The notes: generated from the sequence alone by a model not told the origin. 47,908 nucleotides of DNA from CAZEMR01 sp964513465 (GCA_964513465.1 CAZEMR010000019.1:1-47908), one strand, 5' to 3'. Counted from the stretch's first letter, positions 33,919-42,176 are shown. Made by a program: numbers and translations.

Positions 33919-34791
33919 ATGACCAGACTTGCTATTCTTACCTGCGAAAGGATGCGCGGACTGCTTGATTACGACCGCGCGAATATGCTGGCGCTGCGCG
34001 AATCCGGCGTCGATGCCGAAGCCGTTGTGTGGGACGATCCGGCGGCTGATTTCACGAAATACGACGCGCTGCTGTTCCGCACCACTTGGGATTATTATCA
34101 GAAATATGATAAATTCACGGAATTTCTGGATAAAATTGAGAGCATGGGAATTCCGACCCTGAATCCGCTTCACATTATCCGCGGGAATATGCACAAATAT
34201 TATCTGCGGAAAATGGCCGACGAAGGCGTGCCGCTGATACCGACGGAATTCATTGCCGCGGGCAGCCCCGCCGACCCGGACGAAATTATCGCCCGGCGCG
34301 GCTGGGAGCGATTTATTATCAAGCCGGCAGTCTCGGCAAGCTCATATAAAACAGCAATTTATAGCGCCGACGAAATCGAATCCGCACGCGCGCATCTGGC
34401 CGGACTCACCGCACGCCGGGACGCTCTGGTGCAGCGATTCATGCCCGAAATCCGCACCGACGGCGAGCTTTCGACATTCTTCTATTCCGACGGATATACA
34501 TATTCCGTGCGCAAGCGCCCAAAGGCCGGCGACTTCCGCGTTCAGGTCGATCACGGCGGGGTATATACCCGCGAAACGCCCGATCCCGCGATTCTGCGGA
34601 CCGCCCGCGAAATTGCTGAGCGCTTCCTGCCCGAAGCATTATATATAAGAGTGGATGGAGTTATCTCCGGCGCTGAGTTCCGTTTGATGGAAGTCGAAAT
34701 GCTCGAGCCGGATTTGTATCACAATATCGTCCCCGAGGCAAAGCAGCCCTGGCGCGATAATTTACTGCGAAAATTGGAAGAGATTACTTAA
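33919..34791 (+). CDS. ATP-grasp ligase-like protein
   Basis: A 290-residue soluble protein with an N-terminal pre-ATP-grasp fold ('LAILTCERMRGLLDYDRANMLALRESG', 'LLFRTTWDYYQKYDKF') and an ATP-grasp core: 'FIIKPAVSASSYKT' for the ATP lysine and loop, 'ALVQRFMPEI', and the metal-binding 'YIRVDGVI...RLMEVEMLEPDLY'. Close relatives are described as RimK-like or cycloserine-pathway (DcsG-like) ATP-grasp enzymes that join a carboxylate and an amine. Substrates are unknown. The gene is 8 bases after the subtilase and ends at a terminator, so the two are probably co-transcribed. Confidence 0.87.
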   Translation: MTRLAILTCERMRGLLDYDRANMLALRESGVDAEAVVWDDPAADFTKYDALLFRTTWDYYQKYDKFTEFLDKIESMGIPTLNPLHIIRGNMHKYYLRKMADEGVPLIPTEFIAAGSPADPDEIIARRGWERFIIKPAVSASSYKTAIYSADEIESARAHLAGLTARRDALVQRFMPEIRTDGELSTFFYSDGYTYSVRKRPKAGDFRVQVDHGGVYTRETPDPAILRTAREIAERFLPEALYIRVDGVISGAEFRLMEVEMLEPDLYHNIVPEAKQPWRDNLLRKLEEIT

Positions 34792-34816
34792 TTAAAAGTA
34801 TTAATTAATAAAATTC

Positions 34817-34849
34817 AAGCCGCTTCGGGATAGTCCGGAGCGGCTTTTT
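34817..34849 (+). terminator. Rho-independent terminator after the ATP-grasp gene
   Basis: AAGCCGCT at 34817-34824 pairs with AGCGGCTT at 34839-34846, the inner CGG/CCG also pairs, and T residues follow. The convergent mdh ends 29 bases further on. Confidence 0.87.
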
Positions 34850-34877
34850 GATTGAGGCGATAGCATTGGATCATGAA

Positions 34878-35813
34878 CTATTTATTTACGAGCTTCATCG
34901 CTTCTTCGATGTTGCCCTTTACGAATTCGGCCGATTTTTTGAACATCGCCATTTCTTCGTCGTTGAGCTTGAGTTCGAGCACTTCCTCGACGCAGTTTTT
35001 GCCCAGCTTGACCGGGACTCCGACGACGATATCGCTATAGCCGTATTCGCCCTCGAGCATGACCGAGCATGGCAGTACTCGTTTCTGATCGCGGACGATC
35101 GATTCGACCATCTGCACCACAGCCGATGCCGGAGCATAGTATGCACTGCCGGTCTTCAGGTAGCTGACGATCTCGCCGCCGCCCTTGGCAGTGCGCTCAA
35201 CGATTTCGTCGAGACGGTTTTTAGGTACCAGATCGGTTATGGGCATACCGGCGACTGTGGTATAACGAGTCAGCGGCACCATCGTATCGCCATGGCCGCC
35301 AAGCACGAGGGCCTGGATGTCCTGCATGGAAATATCAAGCTCCATCGAAAGGAAGGAACGATAGCGCGCGGTATCGAGTATACCGGCCATACCGACGACT
35401 TTATTGCGGGGAAGGCCTGTGATCTTATTCGCAAGATACGTCATCACATCCAGCGGATTGGAAACGATGATGAAATACGCATCGGGCGAATATTTGAAGG
35501 ACTGTTTTGCGCAATTTTCCATGATCTCGGCATTTTTGACCAGCAGATCCTCGCGGCTCATGCCGGGTTTGCGTGCCAGACCCGCGGTAATGACCACGAT
35601 GTCGGAATCTTTGGTGGGCTCGTAGTCATTTGTGCCGAATACTTTCGAATCGGATTCCTGAACAGGCATTGATTCATACATATCGAGCGCTTTGCCCTGA
35701 GGAATACCTTCCAGAATATCAACCAGATAAACTTCATTGGCCAGCTCGTTGTTCGCCAGAAGCTGCGCAGTGGTAGCGCCAACGTGACCGGCTCCGATAA
35801 CTGTAATTTTCAT
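34878..35813 (-). CDS. mdh: Malate dehydrogenase
   Basis: A 311-residue NAD-dependent malate dehydrogenase of the LDH-like type. It has the nucleotide motif GAGHVGAT at residues 7-14, an Asp at the end of beta-2 (YLVDI) favouring NAD, the substrate loop 'ITAGLARKPGMSR' whose arginine selects dicarboxylates, 'VSNPLDVMT', and the catalytic His in 'GGHGDTMVP'. It interconverts malate and oxaloacetate in the TCA cycle. It follows citrate synthase on the same strand with a 78-base spacer that contains a hairpin, and has an AGGAG ribosome site. Confidence 0.97.
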   Translation of the reverse strand: MKITVIGAGHVGATTAQLLANNELANEVYLVDILEGIPQGKALDMYESMPVQESDSKVFGTNDYEPTKDSDIVVITAGLARKPGMSREDLLVKNAEIMENCAKQSFKYSPDAYFIIVSNPLDVMTYLANKITGLPRNKVVGMAGILDTARYRSFLSMELDISMQDIQALVLGGHGDTMVPLTRYTTVAGMPITDLVPKNRLDEIVERTAKGGGEIVSYLKTGSAYYAPASAVVQMVESIVRDQKRVLPCSVMLEGEYGYSDIVVGVPVKLGKNCVEEVLELKLNDEEMAMFKKSAEFVKGNIEEAMKLVNK

Positions 35814-35851
35814 AAGACTTTATCTCCTTGGTTCATAATTACAAAATCAGA

Positions 35852-35879
35852 GGGATAAGGGAATGGTTTCCCCCATCCC
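35852..35879 (-). promoter_or_regulatory. Intercistronic hairpin between citrate synthase and mdh
   Basis: On the minus-strand RNA, GGGAUGGGGGAA pairs with UUCCCUUAUCCC around a four-base loop, giving 12 pairs including two G-U. On the plus strand the same positions would be A-C mismatches, so the fold is specific to this operon's transcript. No strong T run follows. It may set the relative amounts of the two enzymes by partial termination or RNA processing. Confidence 0.55.
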
Positions 35880-35891
35880 ATATAAATATAA

Positions 35892-37172
35892 TTATTTCGC
35901 GCCGACTAATTTTTTGTATTTGTCCGTAGGCAGCGATTTCGGACGTGTGATAGGATAGCCCATTGCGCGGGCGACAACTGCCTGCGAGCAGATACCCAGC
36001 GCACGTGAAATACTGAACAGCACCGTGTAGTAGCTGAATTCGGTCATGCCGAAATGATACAGTAACGCGCCCGAGCCGGCGTCGACGTTAGGCCACGGAT
36101 CGCTGATCTTCTTGATCTGGCGAAGCACGCCCGGCACTACGTTGAATACGCGTTCGACGGTCTGGAATACCGGGTCGTCCGGGAAGTTTTTCTTGCCGAA
36201 TTCGAGGAAAGCATCGAATCTCGGGTCGGTGATGCGGAGCACAGCGTGGCCGTATCCGGGGATAACTTTTCCTGATTCGAGAGTATCCCATGCAAATTTT
36301 TCAAGCTGCTCTTCGGTGGGGGCGCCGCCGAATTTATCCATTGTCTGGAGCACCCAGCCCAGGCATTCCTGGTTGGCAAGGCCATGGAGCGGGCCAGCAA
36401 GGCCATTGAGTCCGGCCGAGAGCGAATAATAAAGATCCGAAAGCGCGGAGTTGACAGTAGCGGCGCTGTATGCCGAAACGTTGCCGCCTTCGTGATCGCA
36501 GTGCAGCGTGAGATAGAGTCGCATCAGATTGGCGAAATCGCCTTTGGGATCTTCGATGCCGAGCATATGTGCAAAGTTTTTGCCCCAGTCTGCGTTCTTA
36601 TCCGGCTCGATCCTCGGACCTTTATTGAAGCGTTTGCGATATACATATGCGCCAAGCGCTGGCAGCTTGGCCAGCAGATTGATCATATCTTCGTATGTGG
36701 CATCCCAGTATTCGTCTTTTTTCATGCCTTCGGCATAGCGTTTGGCGAATACGGATTCTTTCTGCATTACGAGGATACCTGTGTTGAACATTGCCATCGG
36801 GTGCGAATCCGCAGGCATTACGTCGAGTACGTCCCAGACGTACTGAGGGACTTCTTCGCGCGAGTGAAGTTCATTCTGCAGATCTTTGAGTTCGTTGTCT
36901 TTGGGCAGATCGCCTGCGAGCAACAGCCAGAGGATTTCTTCGGGCAATTTGTCAGTCAGATGTTTGAGCTCGATTCCGCGGATGATAAGTCCTTTGTCCG
37001 GCGGCACTTCGGAAGTATCGCAAACAAGACCTTTAACACCGCGTAAGCCGCCGTAGGCCTGCTTGAGTTTTACTTCGGAAACCTGAGAGTCGGCATATTC
37101 CTTTACGAATGCGCCGATATCGGCTTTTTCTTTTGGAAAGATTTGGGCGAGTTTTTCTTTGAGCATTGACAT
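35892..37172 (-). CDS. gltA: Citrate synthase (long, eukaryote-like type)
   Basis: A 426-residue protein with the three catalytic groups of citrate synthase: His in 'LHCDHEGGNVSA', His in 'IPGYGHAVLR' and Asp in 'PNVDAGSGALLYHFG'. The N-terminal 'MLKEKLAQIFPKEKADIGAFVKEYADSQVSEVKLKQAYGG' and 'GLRGVKGLVCDTS' are of the type found in mitochondria and some bacteria, not the E. coli type II enzyme. It condenses acetyl-CoA with oxaloacetate, the product of the downstream mdh. A GGAAGG lies before the start. The following gene in the transcript is mdh. Confidence 0.96.
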   Translation of the reverse strand: MSMLKEKLAQIFPKEKADIGAFVKEYADSQVSEVKLKQAYGGLRGVKGLVCDTSEVPPDKGLIIRGIELKHLTDKLPEEILWLLLAGDLPKDNELKDLQNELHSREEVPQYVWDVLDVMPADSHPMAMFNTGILVMQKESVFAKRYAEGMKKDEYWDATYEDMINLLAKLPALGAYVYRKRFNKGPRIEPDKNADWGKNFAHMLGIEDPKGDFANLMRLYLTLHCDHEGGNVSAYSAATVNSALSDLYYSLSAGLNGLAGPLHGLANQECLGWVLQTMDKFGGAPTEEQLEKFAWDTLESGKVIPGYGHAVLRITDPRFDAFLEFGKKNFPDDPVFQTVERVFNVVPGVLRQIKKISDPWPNVDAGSGALLYHFGMTEFSYYTVLFSISRALGICSQAVVARAMGYPITRPKSLPTDKYKKLVGAK

Positions 37173-37697
37173 AGACAGCCTTCCTTTTTGTGTGGTTTGA
37201 AAATGAACGAATTGACGGATATTTGTGTTTGAAGCTATCGTGAGGTATTTTCGCTGCTCCGGACTTCATGCGAAGCGGCGAATATTATCTAAAAAAGATG
37301 AGTTTATCGCGCAGCCAATAGTGTGAATCTATTTTATTAAAGGCTTTCATAATACTAATCTCGGAGGTGGTGTATTTATATAATCGTGATAATCGTGGCT
37401 TATCTGCACAGTGCTCCGAAAGCGCTAAAAGATATAAAAAAACCACCAAAAAACAAAACAAAACTGTTAATTTCTATGGGCATTGTTTACTTTTGTATTC
37501 GATGTGTTTTATTAATCCGCTCTATTGTAATATATCCATGAACTTGACCAAATGAAGCACAACCTGCGCGTTTGCCCCGGGGTTTTATTTTTTAGCAATT
37601 TTATTATTCAAATTTAATCTTACTACGGGCGCATTTTTTACTTTTTTTGATTAAATTGCAGTTTCTGTTGTTGAATTATTCTGAAATCCGTAATATT
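37173..37697. other. 525-base divergent intergenic region
   Basis: No gene is supported here. It holds the leader of citrate synthase on the minus strand (with the inverted repeat at 37253-37281) and the upstream region of the SDR gene. TACTTTTG at 37488-37495 fits TAnnTTTG. A CCCCGGGG palindrome followed by T-rich DNA lies near 37575-37595 and could be a weak terminator or attenuator. A 62-codon frame from a GTG at 37367 overlaps its own ribosome-site-like GGAGG and looks random. Confidence 0.5.
37253..37281. repeat. Inverted repeat in the citrate synthase leader
   Basis: CGCTGCTCCG at 37253-37262 and CGAAGCGGCG at 37272-37281 pair over ten positions with one wobble and one mismatch around a nine-base loop, about 80 bases before the start codon. 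It may be an RNA hairpin or operator. Confidence 0.4.
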
Positions 37698-38636
37698 ATG
37701 ACAAGAGTACTGATTACAGGTGGAGCGGGATTCCTCGGTTCACATCTTTGCGACAAATTCATCGCCGAAGGATATGATGTGATTTGCATGGACAACTTCA
37801 TTACCGGTTCGCCGGATAATATTGCCCATCTGATAGGCCATCCCCGATTCGAATTCATCCAGCACGACGTCACCAATTATATATATGTGGCTGGGCAGCT
37901 CGATCTGATTCTGCATTTCGCCTCGCCGGCATCACCGATCGACTACCTGAAGCTGCCGATCCAGACCCTCAAGGTCGGTTCGCTCGGCACTCATAAAACA
38001 CTCGGACTTGCCAAAGCCAAAAATGCCCGCTTTCTGCTGGCAAGCACCAGCGAGACATACGGCGACCCGCTGATTCATCCACAGCCCGAAACTTACTGGG
38101 GCAATGTCAATCCGGTCGGCCAGCGCGGAGTCTACGACGAAGCCAAGCGCTTCGCCGAGGCTATGACCATGGCCTACCACCGGTTTCACGAAGTGGACAC
38201 CCGAATCGTGCGCATTTTCAATACCTACGGCCCTCGCATGAGAATCGACGACGGCCGCGCCATCCCCACATTCATAGCACAGGCGCTGAACAACGAGCCG
38301 GTCACAGTATTCGGATCCGGTAATCAGACGCGTTCGGTATGCTACGTCGACGACCTGGTCGAGGGCATCTATCGTCTGGCGCTCTCATCAGAGATCGATC
38401 CGGTCAATATCGGAAATCCCGACGAATTGTCGATGCGCGAACTCGCGGAAAATATTATCGAAATCACTAATTCAAAAAGCGAAATCATTCACAAAGAGTT
38501 GCCCGAAGACGACCCCAAAGTCCGCCAGCCGGACATCACCAGGGCGCGGACCCTGCTCGGCTGGGAGCCGAAAGTATCGCGCATGGACGGGCTGCGCATT
38601 ACTGTAGATGATTTCGTCAAAAGGCTGAAATTATAA
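37698..38636 (+). CDS. UDP-glucuronate decarboxylase-like NAD-dependent SDR
   Basis: From the ATG at 37698 this is 312 residues; a frame opening 51 bases earlier has no support. It is an extended SDR with GGAGFLGSH for NAD, a conserved 'SPASPIDYLKLPIQTLKVG', the catalytic 'TSETYGDP' and YDEAK (Tyr-x-x-x-Lys), then 'RIVRIFNTYGPRM' and 'RSVCYVDDLVEGI'. The pattern 'FASPASPIDY' and 'GRAIPTFI' is typical of UDP-xylose synthase, which makes UDP-xylose from UDP-glucuronate for surface sugars. A related 4-epimerase or 4,6-dehydratase is possible. No glycosyltransferase is nearby. Confidence 0.88.
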   Translation: MTRVLITGGAGFLGSHLCDKFIAEGYDVICMDNFITGSPDNIAHLIGHPRFEFIQHDVTNYIYVAGQLDLILHFASPASPIDYLKLPIQTLKVGSLGTHKTLGLAKAKNARFLLASTSETYGDPLIHPQPETYWGNVNPVGQRGVYDEAKRFAEAMTMAYHRFHEVDTRIVRIFNTYGPRMRIDDGRAIPTFIAQALNNEPVTVFGSGNQTRSVCYVDDLVEGIYRLALSSEIDPVNIGNPDELSMRELAENIIEITNSKSEIIHKELPEDDPKVRQPDITRARTLLGWEPKVSRMDGLRITVDDFVKRLKL

Positions 38637-38646
38637 ATATAAGGCA

Positions 38647-38961
38647 TCATTTGGACTGAGCGGGCAGCTTCTCGCATTCGTAGCCAAGATCGGCCACGGT
38701 TTTGCAAATCTTCTCGTCGGTCACTTTGCCATTATGATAGGTCACGCTAAGCACTTTGGTGTCCATATCGAGGAATGCGTTATCGACGCCCTCGATGTCA
38801 TTGACGGCGCTTTCAATCTGGTTCTTGCACATAAAGCTATAGGCCGAAGTTTTGAATTTTGATTCCATCATATCCGGATTGCCCTGGCCGATAGCCGCAA
38901 CTGCGAAAGTAAGCATTCCGATCATAGCGATCGCAACAATTCTGGTCAGCATTTTTTTCAT
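38647..38961 (-). CDS. Exported HMA-like protein lacking the first metal cysteine (copy 1)
   Basis: A 104-residue protein with a signal peptide (cleavage likely near AAIGQG) and a heavy-metal-associated fold: 'FKTSAYSFMCKNQIESAVNDIEGVDNAFLDMDTKVLSVTYHNGK', then 'TVADLGYECE'. In relatives the loop reads TSAxCGMC; here it is SFMC, so only the second cysteine of CxxC remains. It may bind metal with a single Cys, pair with a partner, or have lost binding. Its stop is 10 bases from the convergent SDR gene. A second copy lies just upstream. Confidence 0.85.
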   Translation of the reverse strand: MKKMLTRIVAIAMIGMLTFAVAAIGQGNPDMMESKFKTSAYSFMCKNQIESAVNDIEGVDNAFLDMDTKVLSVTYHNGKVTDEKICKTVADLGYECEKLPAQSK

Positions 38962-39002
38962 GATTCTTTCCTTCTAAATATATTTAAAATCAATTTATTA
39001 CA

Positions 39003-39034
39003 AAAAAGGGGAGCCATAATGCTCCCCCTTTTCT
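39003..39034 (-). terminator. Rho-independent terminator between the two HMA-like genes
   Basis: On the minus strand GGGGGAGC (39020-39028 side) and GCTCCCC (39008-39014 side) pair around ATTATG, followed by T6. It ends the transcript of the upstream HMA-like gene. Confidence 0.82.
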
Positions 39035-39061
39035 TACCATTCCATTCGAATCGTCTCTGCC

Positions 39062-39430
39062 TTAGCTGTTTTTCTTATCCTTATCGCAACACTTCTTGTC
39101 CACAGTTTTTGTGCAGTCATCCTTCACCGGTTCGGATTCGTATCCGAGGCCTTCGATCGTATTTTCTAACTGTTCAGTCCTTACATCTGTCGGGTTGTAG
39201 GTCACTGTCACGATCTTGGTTTCAAGGTCGAGATATGCTTCCTCGACTCCGCTCTGCTTGCGGAGTTCGTTTTCGATCTGGTCTTTGCACATAAAGCTGT
39301 AGGCAGAAGTTTTGAATTTAACTTCGCTTTTATTCATCTTGGCATTGTCTTTTGCAATTGCGGCTCCGCTGAGGGCGATTGCAGTAATGATCATTGCTGC
39401 GAATATGCGGAAAAAGTTTGTCTTTTTCAT
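39062..39430 (-). CDS. Exported HMA-like protein lacking the first metal cysteine (copy 2)
   Basis: A 122-residue paralogue of the gene at 38647. It has a signal peptide ending near AAIAKD and the same core: 'FKTSAYSFMCKDQIENELRKQSGVEEAYLDLETKIVTVTYNP' and 'TIEGLGYESE'. The loop is again SFMC. Unlike copy 1 it has a Cys-rich tail, 'DDCTKTVDKKCCDKDK', as in Bacteroidota relatives that end in a CC motif. The two genes are separated by a terminator and so can be expressed separately, which suggests a duplication followed by change in the tail. Confidence 0.85.
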   Translation of the reverse strand: MKKTNFFRIFAAMIITAIALSGAAIAKDNAKMNKSEVKFKTSAYSFMCKDQIENELRKQSGVEEAYLDLETKIVTVTYNPTDVRTEQLENTIEGLGYESEPVKDDCTKTVDKKCCDKDKKNS

Positions 39431-39794
39431 CTAAGTAAATCCTTAATTTATAGAATATTAAATTTGAACCGTGTTACATGGGATATTACGTCCTAACCCG
39501 CCGAATGTTTCAAATATTTTTACGGATTTTTTAAGATTTTTTCAATCAAAAAAGCCCGCATGACAAAACCCGCTACAGTGGCCGATTTCCAGTCATATCC
39601 CACAAAAAATATTTTTTACACAGTTTTAAAACTATTTCCAAGCCATATATAATACCTTTATAATCCATTGACTTGTGGTTCCTTGCGCAAAGGCTAAATT
39701 GCAGGCGTAAAAATCGGACGGCTTCCAGGCCGGCGAATTTACCACGAAAAGCAGCGCTGCAATTTTTTGAATTAATCAAACAGAAGGAACTACA
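39431..39794. other. Intergenic region upstream of the phage-derived block
   Basis: 364 bases with no supported gene. It contains the promoter region of the HMA-like gene on the minus strand, and presumably that of the phage operon on the plus strand. GCAGCGCTGC at 39751-39760 followed by AATTTTTT is a small palindrome that might act as a weak terminator or operator. I see no attachment-site-like repeat shared with the far end (47418-47594), no tRNA fragment and no integrase remnant. Confidence 0.5.
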
Positions 39795-40673
39795 ATGTGG
39801 ATTGAAATTTTCAGAACCGGCAGGCATACCGACTCCGCGGGAAATTCCGAATACTACACCCCCGAAATGCTCGACGAAATCGCCGCGATATATAACAAGC
39901 GGGTCTCCGATTCCGATAACTCCGCAGCTCCGGTGGTAATCGGTCACCCGGCAGACGACTCTCCCGCACGCGGCTGGATCGAACGCCTCGCTCGACGCGG
40001 CGACCGCCTGATGGCCAGCCTCACCGATCTCGATGCGGAACTTCTCGACCGAATCAAATCTGGCGAATTCCGGAATGTATCCATGGCAATCTCGGCTGAT
40101 AAATCGCTGCGACATATCGGATTTCTCGGCGGCGCGGCCCCTGCGGTCGAAGGCCTCCGCAGCGGTGAATTCAACGCCTCCGGCGATTACGAACGCTTTG
40201 TGGTCGGCAACGATAATGACGAGCCGGACGAGGACGAAAGACATGCCGCGCTCGAAGCCGACAACCGCCGCCTCCGCGAAACAATCGACGCGATGCAGCG
40301 CGAATCCCGCACCCGCGAATTCCGGGACTATGTGAATAATCTTATCGAAGCCCCCGGCGGATCGGTCATACTCCCCGCCCAGGCAGAGGCCATAGTCGAA
40401 TTGATGGAGATCATCCATCGCGCTGATTCTGCCAACGATGAAGGCAATCTGGACAAATTCAGATCATTGCTCGATTCGCTGACTCCGCGCGTGCCGGCAG
40501 GGGAATTCGCACTCAATCCCGGGCAAATGGAGTTATTCCCCGATTATGGATTCGACAGCAAAAACGTGCGGCCCGAGCGGCTCGATCTTCACTCCCGCGC
40601 AATGAAACTCACTCGCGAAACCCCGGGCCTGACCTACGAAGAAGCCGTACTCATCGCCCGCGCGGAAGCATAA
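39795..40673 (+). CDS. Mu-type phage capsid protease/scaffold (gpI-like)
   Basis: A 292-residue protein. Residues 1-120 follow the Mu gpI protease pattern: 'IEIFRTGRHTDSAGNSEYYT', 'EIAAIYNKR', 'PVVIGHPADDSPARGWIERL', 'SGEFRNVSMAI' with a conserved Ser, and 'LRHIGFLGGAAPAVEGL'. The remaining half is acidic and helical ('ALEADNRRLRETIDAMQRE'), as expected of the scaffold part, and ends in a short helical tail seen in such proteins ('TPGLTYEEAVLIARAEA'). It would assemble and trim the procapsid. An AGAAGGA precedes the ATG. The capsid gene starts 29 bases downstream. Confidence 0.87.
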   Translation: MWIEIFRTGRHTDSAGNSEYYTPEMLDEIAAIYNKRVSDSDNSAAPVVIGHPADDSPARGWIERLARRGDRLMASLTDLDAELLDRIKSGEFRNVSMAISADKSLRHIGFLGGAAPAVEGLRSGEFNASGDYERFVVGNDNDEPDEDERHAALEADNRRLRETIDAMQRESRTREFRDYVNNLIEAPGGSVILPAQAEAIVELMEIIHRADSANDEGNLDKFRSLLDSLTPRVPAGEFALNPGQMELFPDYGFDSKNVRPERLDLHSRAMKLTRETPGLTYEEAVLIARAEA

Positions 40674-40702
40674 TTATTTATTAAAATTTTTCTGGAGAAA
40701 AA

Positions 40703-41647
40703 ATGGCTTTAACTCATTTAGACGAGCTCAGAATGGTCGATCCGGTGCTCACCACAGTAGCCCAGGGATATTCCAACCCCTCGATGGTCGCCGATAAGCT
40801 CTTCCCATTTGTGCCCGTTTCGAAAATGAAGGGCAAAATCCCCGTATTCGGCCGCGAGGCATTCGTTGTGCGCGATACCGACCGCGCAATCCGCGCAGCA
40901 TCGAACCGCATCCCACCCTCGGATATACAGCTCGTGGAATTCGAAACCGTCGAGAAAGACGTCGAGGTCGCAATCGATTATCTCGAGGAAGAGGAAACCC
41001 CTGACTTTTTCAAATACGAACAGCGCGTGGCGCGCGAGCTGCAGGACATCCTTTTGCTCGGCATCGAAAAGGAAGCCGCAGACTATGTGCAGAATACAGC
41101 AAACTACGACGCCTCGCTCAAGCTCGAGGTCGATGCCCTTACGGCGTGGGATGATTATACCAACGATACCGACCCGATCCAGGTTATCCGCCAGGCGATG
41201 TCGGCCGTGCGCACAAAGATTGCCCGCCACCCGAATACGATGGTCATCGGCGATTCGGCATGGCAGACCCTGATCCAGCACCCCGACATAACAGGCCGCG
41301 TCAAATACGCAGGCGTATCGAATGTGACCACCGCGGTCATTTCCGAGCTGACCGGCATCCCGAATATATATATAGGTTCGGCGGTCTATTCGGCGGACGG
41401 CTCATCGTTCTCGGATGTCTGGTCGGACAACGTCGTCCTCGCCTATGTCGATCAGAATGAAGGCGCCCGGCGCTCTGAATTCAACCCCAGCTATGGCTAT
41501 ATCTTCCGCCGCGAAGGCAAGCCGGAAATCGACACTTACTACGAAAACGGCGGCAAAATCAAGGTGGTGCGCAATACCGACAATTACTGCGTCAAAGTCA
41601 CCGCCGGCGACGCCGCATTCCTGATCTCGAACGTAAACCACAGCTAA
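40703..41647 (+). CDS. Phage major capsid protein
   Basis: A 314-residue protein in the position of the capsid gene directly after the protease. It opens with 'VDPVLTTVAQGYSNPSMVADKLFPFVPV', a pattern of HK97-fold-like coat proteins of temperate phages, has an acidic 'DYLEEEETPDFFKYEQRVARELQDILLLGIEKEAADYV' helical part and an insertion near 'IGSAVYSADGSS'. It ends in 'KVTAGDAAFLISNV'. There is no separate pro-domain, consistent with a separate scaffold. The HK97 fold is an inference from position and general pattern. Confidence 0.85.
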   Translation: MALTHLDELRMVDPVLTTVAQGYSNPSMVADKLFPFVPVSKMKGKIPVFGREAFVVRDTDRAIRAASNRIPPSDIQLVEFETVEKDVEVAIDYLEEEETPDFFKYEQRVARELQDILLLGIEKEAADYVQNTANYDASLKLEVDALTAWDDYTNDTDPIQVIRQAMSAVRTKIARHPNTMVIGDSAWQTLIQHPDITGRVKYAGVSNVTTAVISELTGIPNIYIGSAVYSADGSSFSDVWSDNVVLAYVDQNEGARRSEFNPSYGYIFRREGKPEIDTYYENGGKIKVVRNTDNYCVKVTAGDAAFLISNVNHS

Positions 41648-41676
41648 TGTATAATTCAATAAACAGGTGAATAATT

Positions 41677-42021
41677 ATGGCACTTCATAATAAAACATAT
41701 CAGCCCGTGCAGTCGCTCACAGTCGCCGCCGCCGAAGACCTTCCGGCATACCGCTTCGTGGCGATCGGCGGCTCGCTCTGCACAGCGGGCGAACTCGCGC
41801 TCGGAGTGACCGATCTGGCATGGCTCAGCGGCGAAAACGCATCGGTAGTATCGCTCGGCACAATCGTGGTCGAAACCTCCGGCGCAGTCACCGCCGGAGA
41901 CGACGTGGCTGCCGATGCCAGCGGCAAAGCCAAAACCGCCGAGGCCGGCAATGCGATCAATGGCCGCGCACTCGACGGCACTACAGGCGCCGGATTCGTG
42001 AAAATCAAATTAGTACCTTAA
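41677..42021 (+). CDS. DUF2190-like capsid decoration (cement) protein
   Basis: A 114-residue protein, rich in Ala, Gly and Val, with 'LPAYRFVAIGG', 'VVETSGAVTAGDDVAADASGKAKTA' and a final 'GFVKIKLVP'. This small beta-rich pattern is common in DUF2190 proteins that bind the outer surface of capsids. It follows the capsid gene by 29 bases and is followed by a structured terminator-like element. Confidence 0.75.
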   Translation: MALHNKTYQPVQSLTVAAAEDLPAYRFVAIGGSLCTAGELALGVTDLAWLSGENASVVSLGTIVVETSGAVTAGDDVAADASGKAKTAEAGNAINGRALDGTTGAGFVKIKLVP

Positions 42022-42047
42022 TCAAATAAAAGGGTCAGGGCAATTTC

Positions 42048-42151
42048 CGGGGAAGACGGCTCGCTTCAGCAATGCTTCAAACAATCTTCTGTCAGCCCGC
42101 CCCTTATCCCGCCGGACATCCCCTTTGGGTCGTCTTCCCCGATTTTTTTTT
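42048..42151 (+). terminator. Long-loop hairpin with T run inside the phage operon
   Basis: CGGGGAAGACG at 42048-42058 pairs perfectly with CGTCTTCCCCG at 42131-42141 around a 72-base, C-rich loop, followed by a nine-T run at 42143-42151. It lies between the cement gene and the gp36-like gene. It may end most transcripts after the abundant head proteins while letting some continue, or it may be a structured regulatory RNA. Confidence 0.6.
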
Positions 42152-42176
42152 ATCATTATTTGTATATGGAAAATCA

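Noticed and set aside
37367..37555. 62-codon frame in the citrate synthase/SDR spacer
   Set aside because: Its GTG start overlaps the only ribosome-site-like bases, it is AT-biased, and no recognisable pattern is present.
39573..40418. 281-codon minus-strand frame over the phage protease gene
   Set aside because: Shadow of the protease gene; it extends into non-coding DNA and has no family pattern.
42072..42176. In-frame N-terminal extension of the gp36-like gene
   Set aside because: It would run through the hairpin and T run, while the DUF1320 pattern begins exactly at the Met encoded at 42177.
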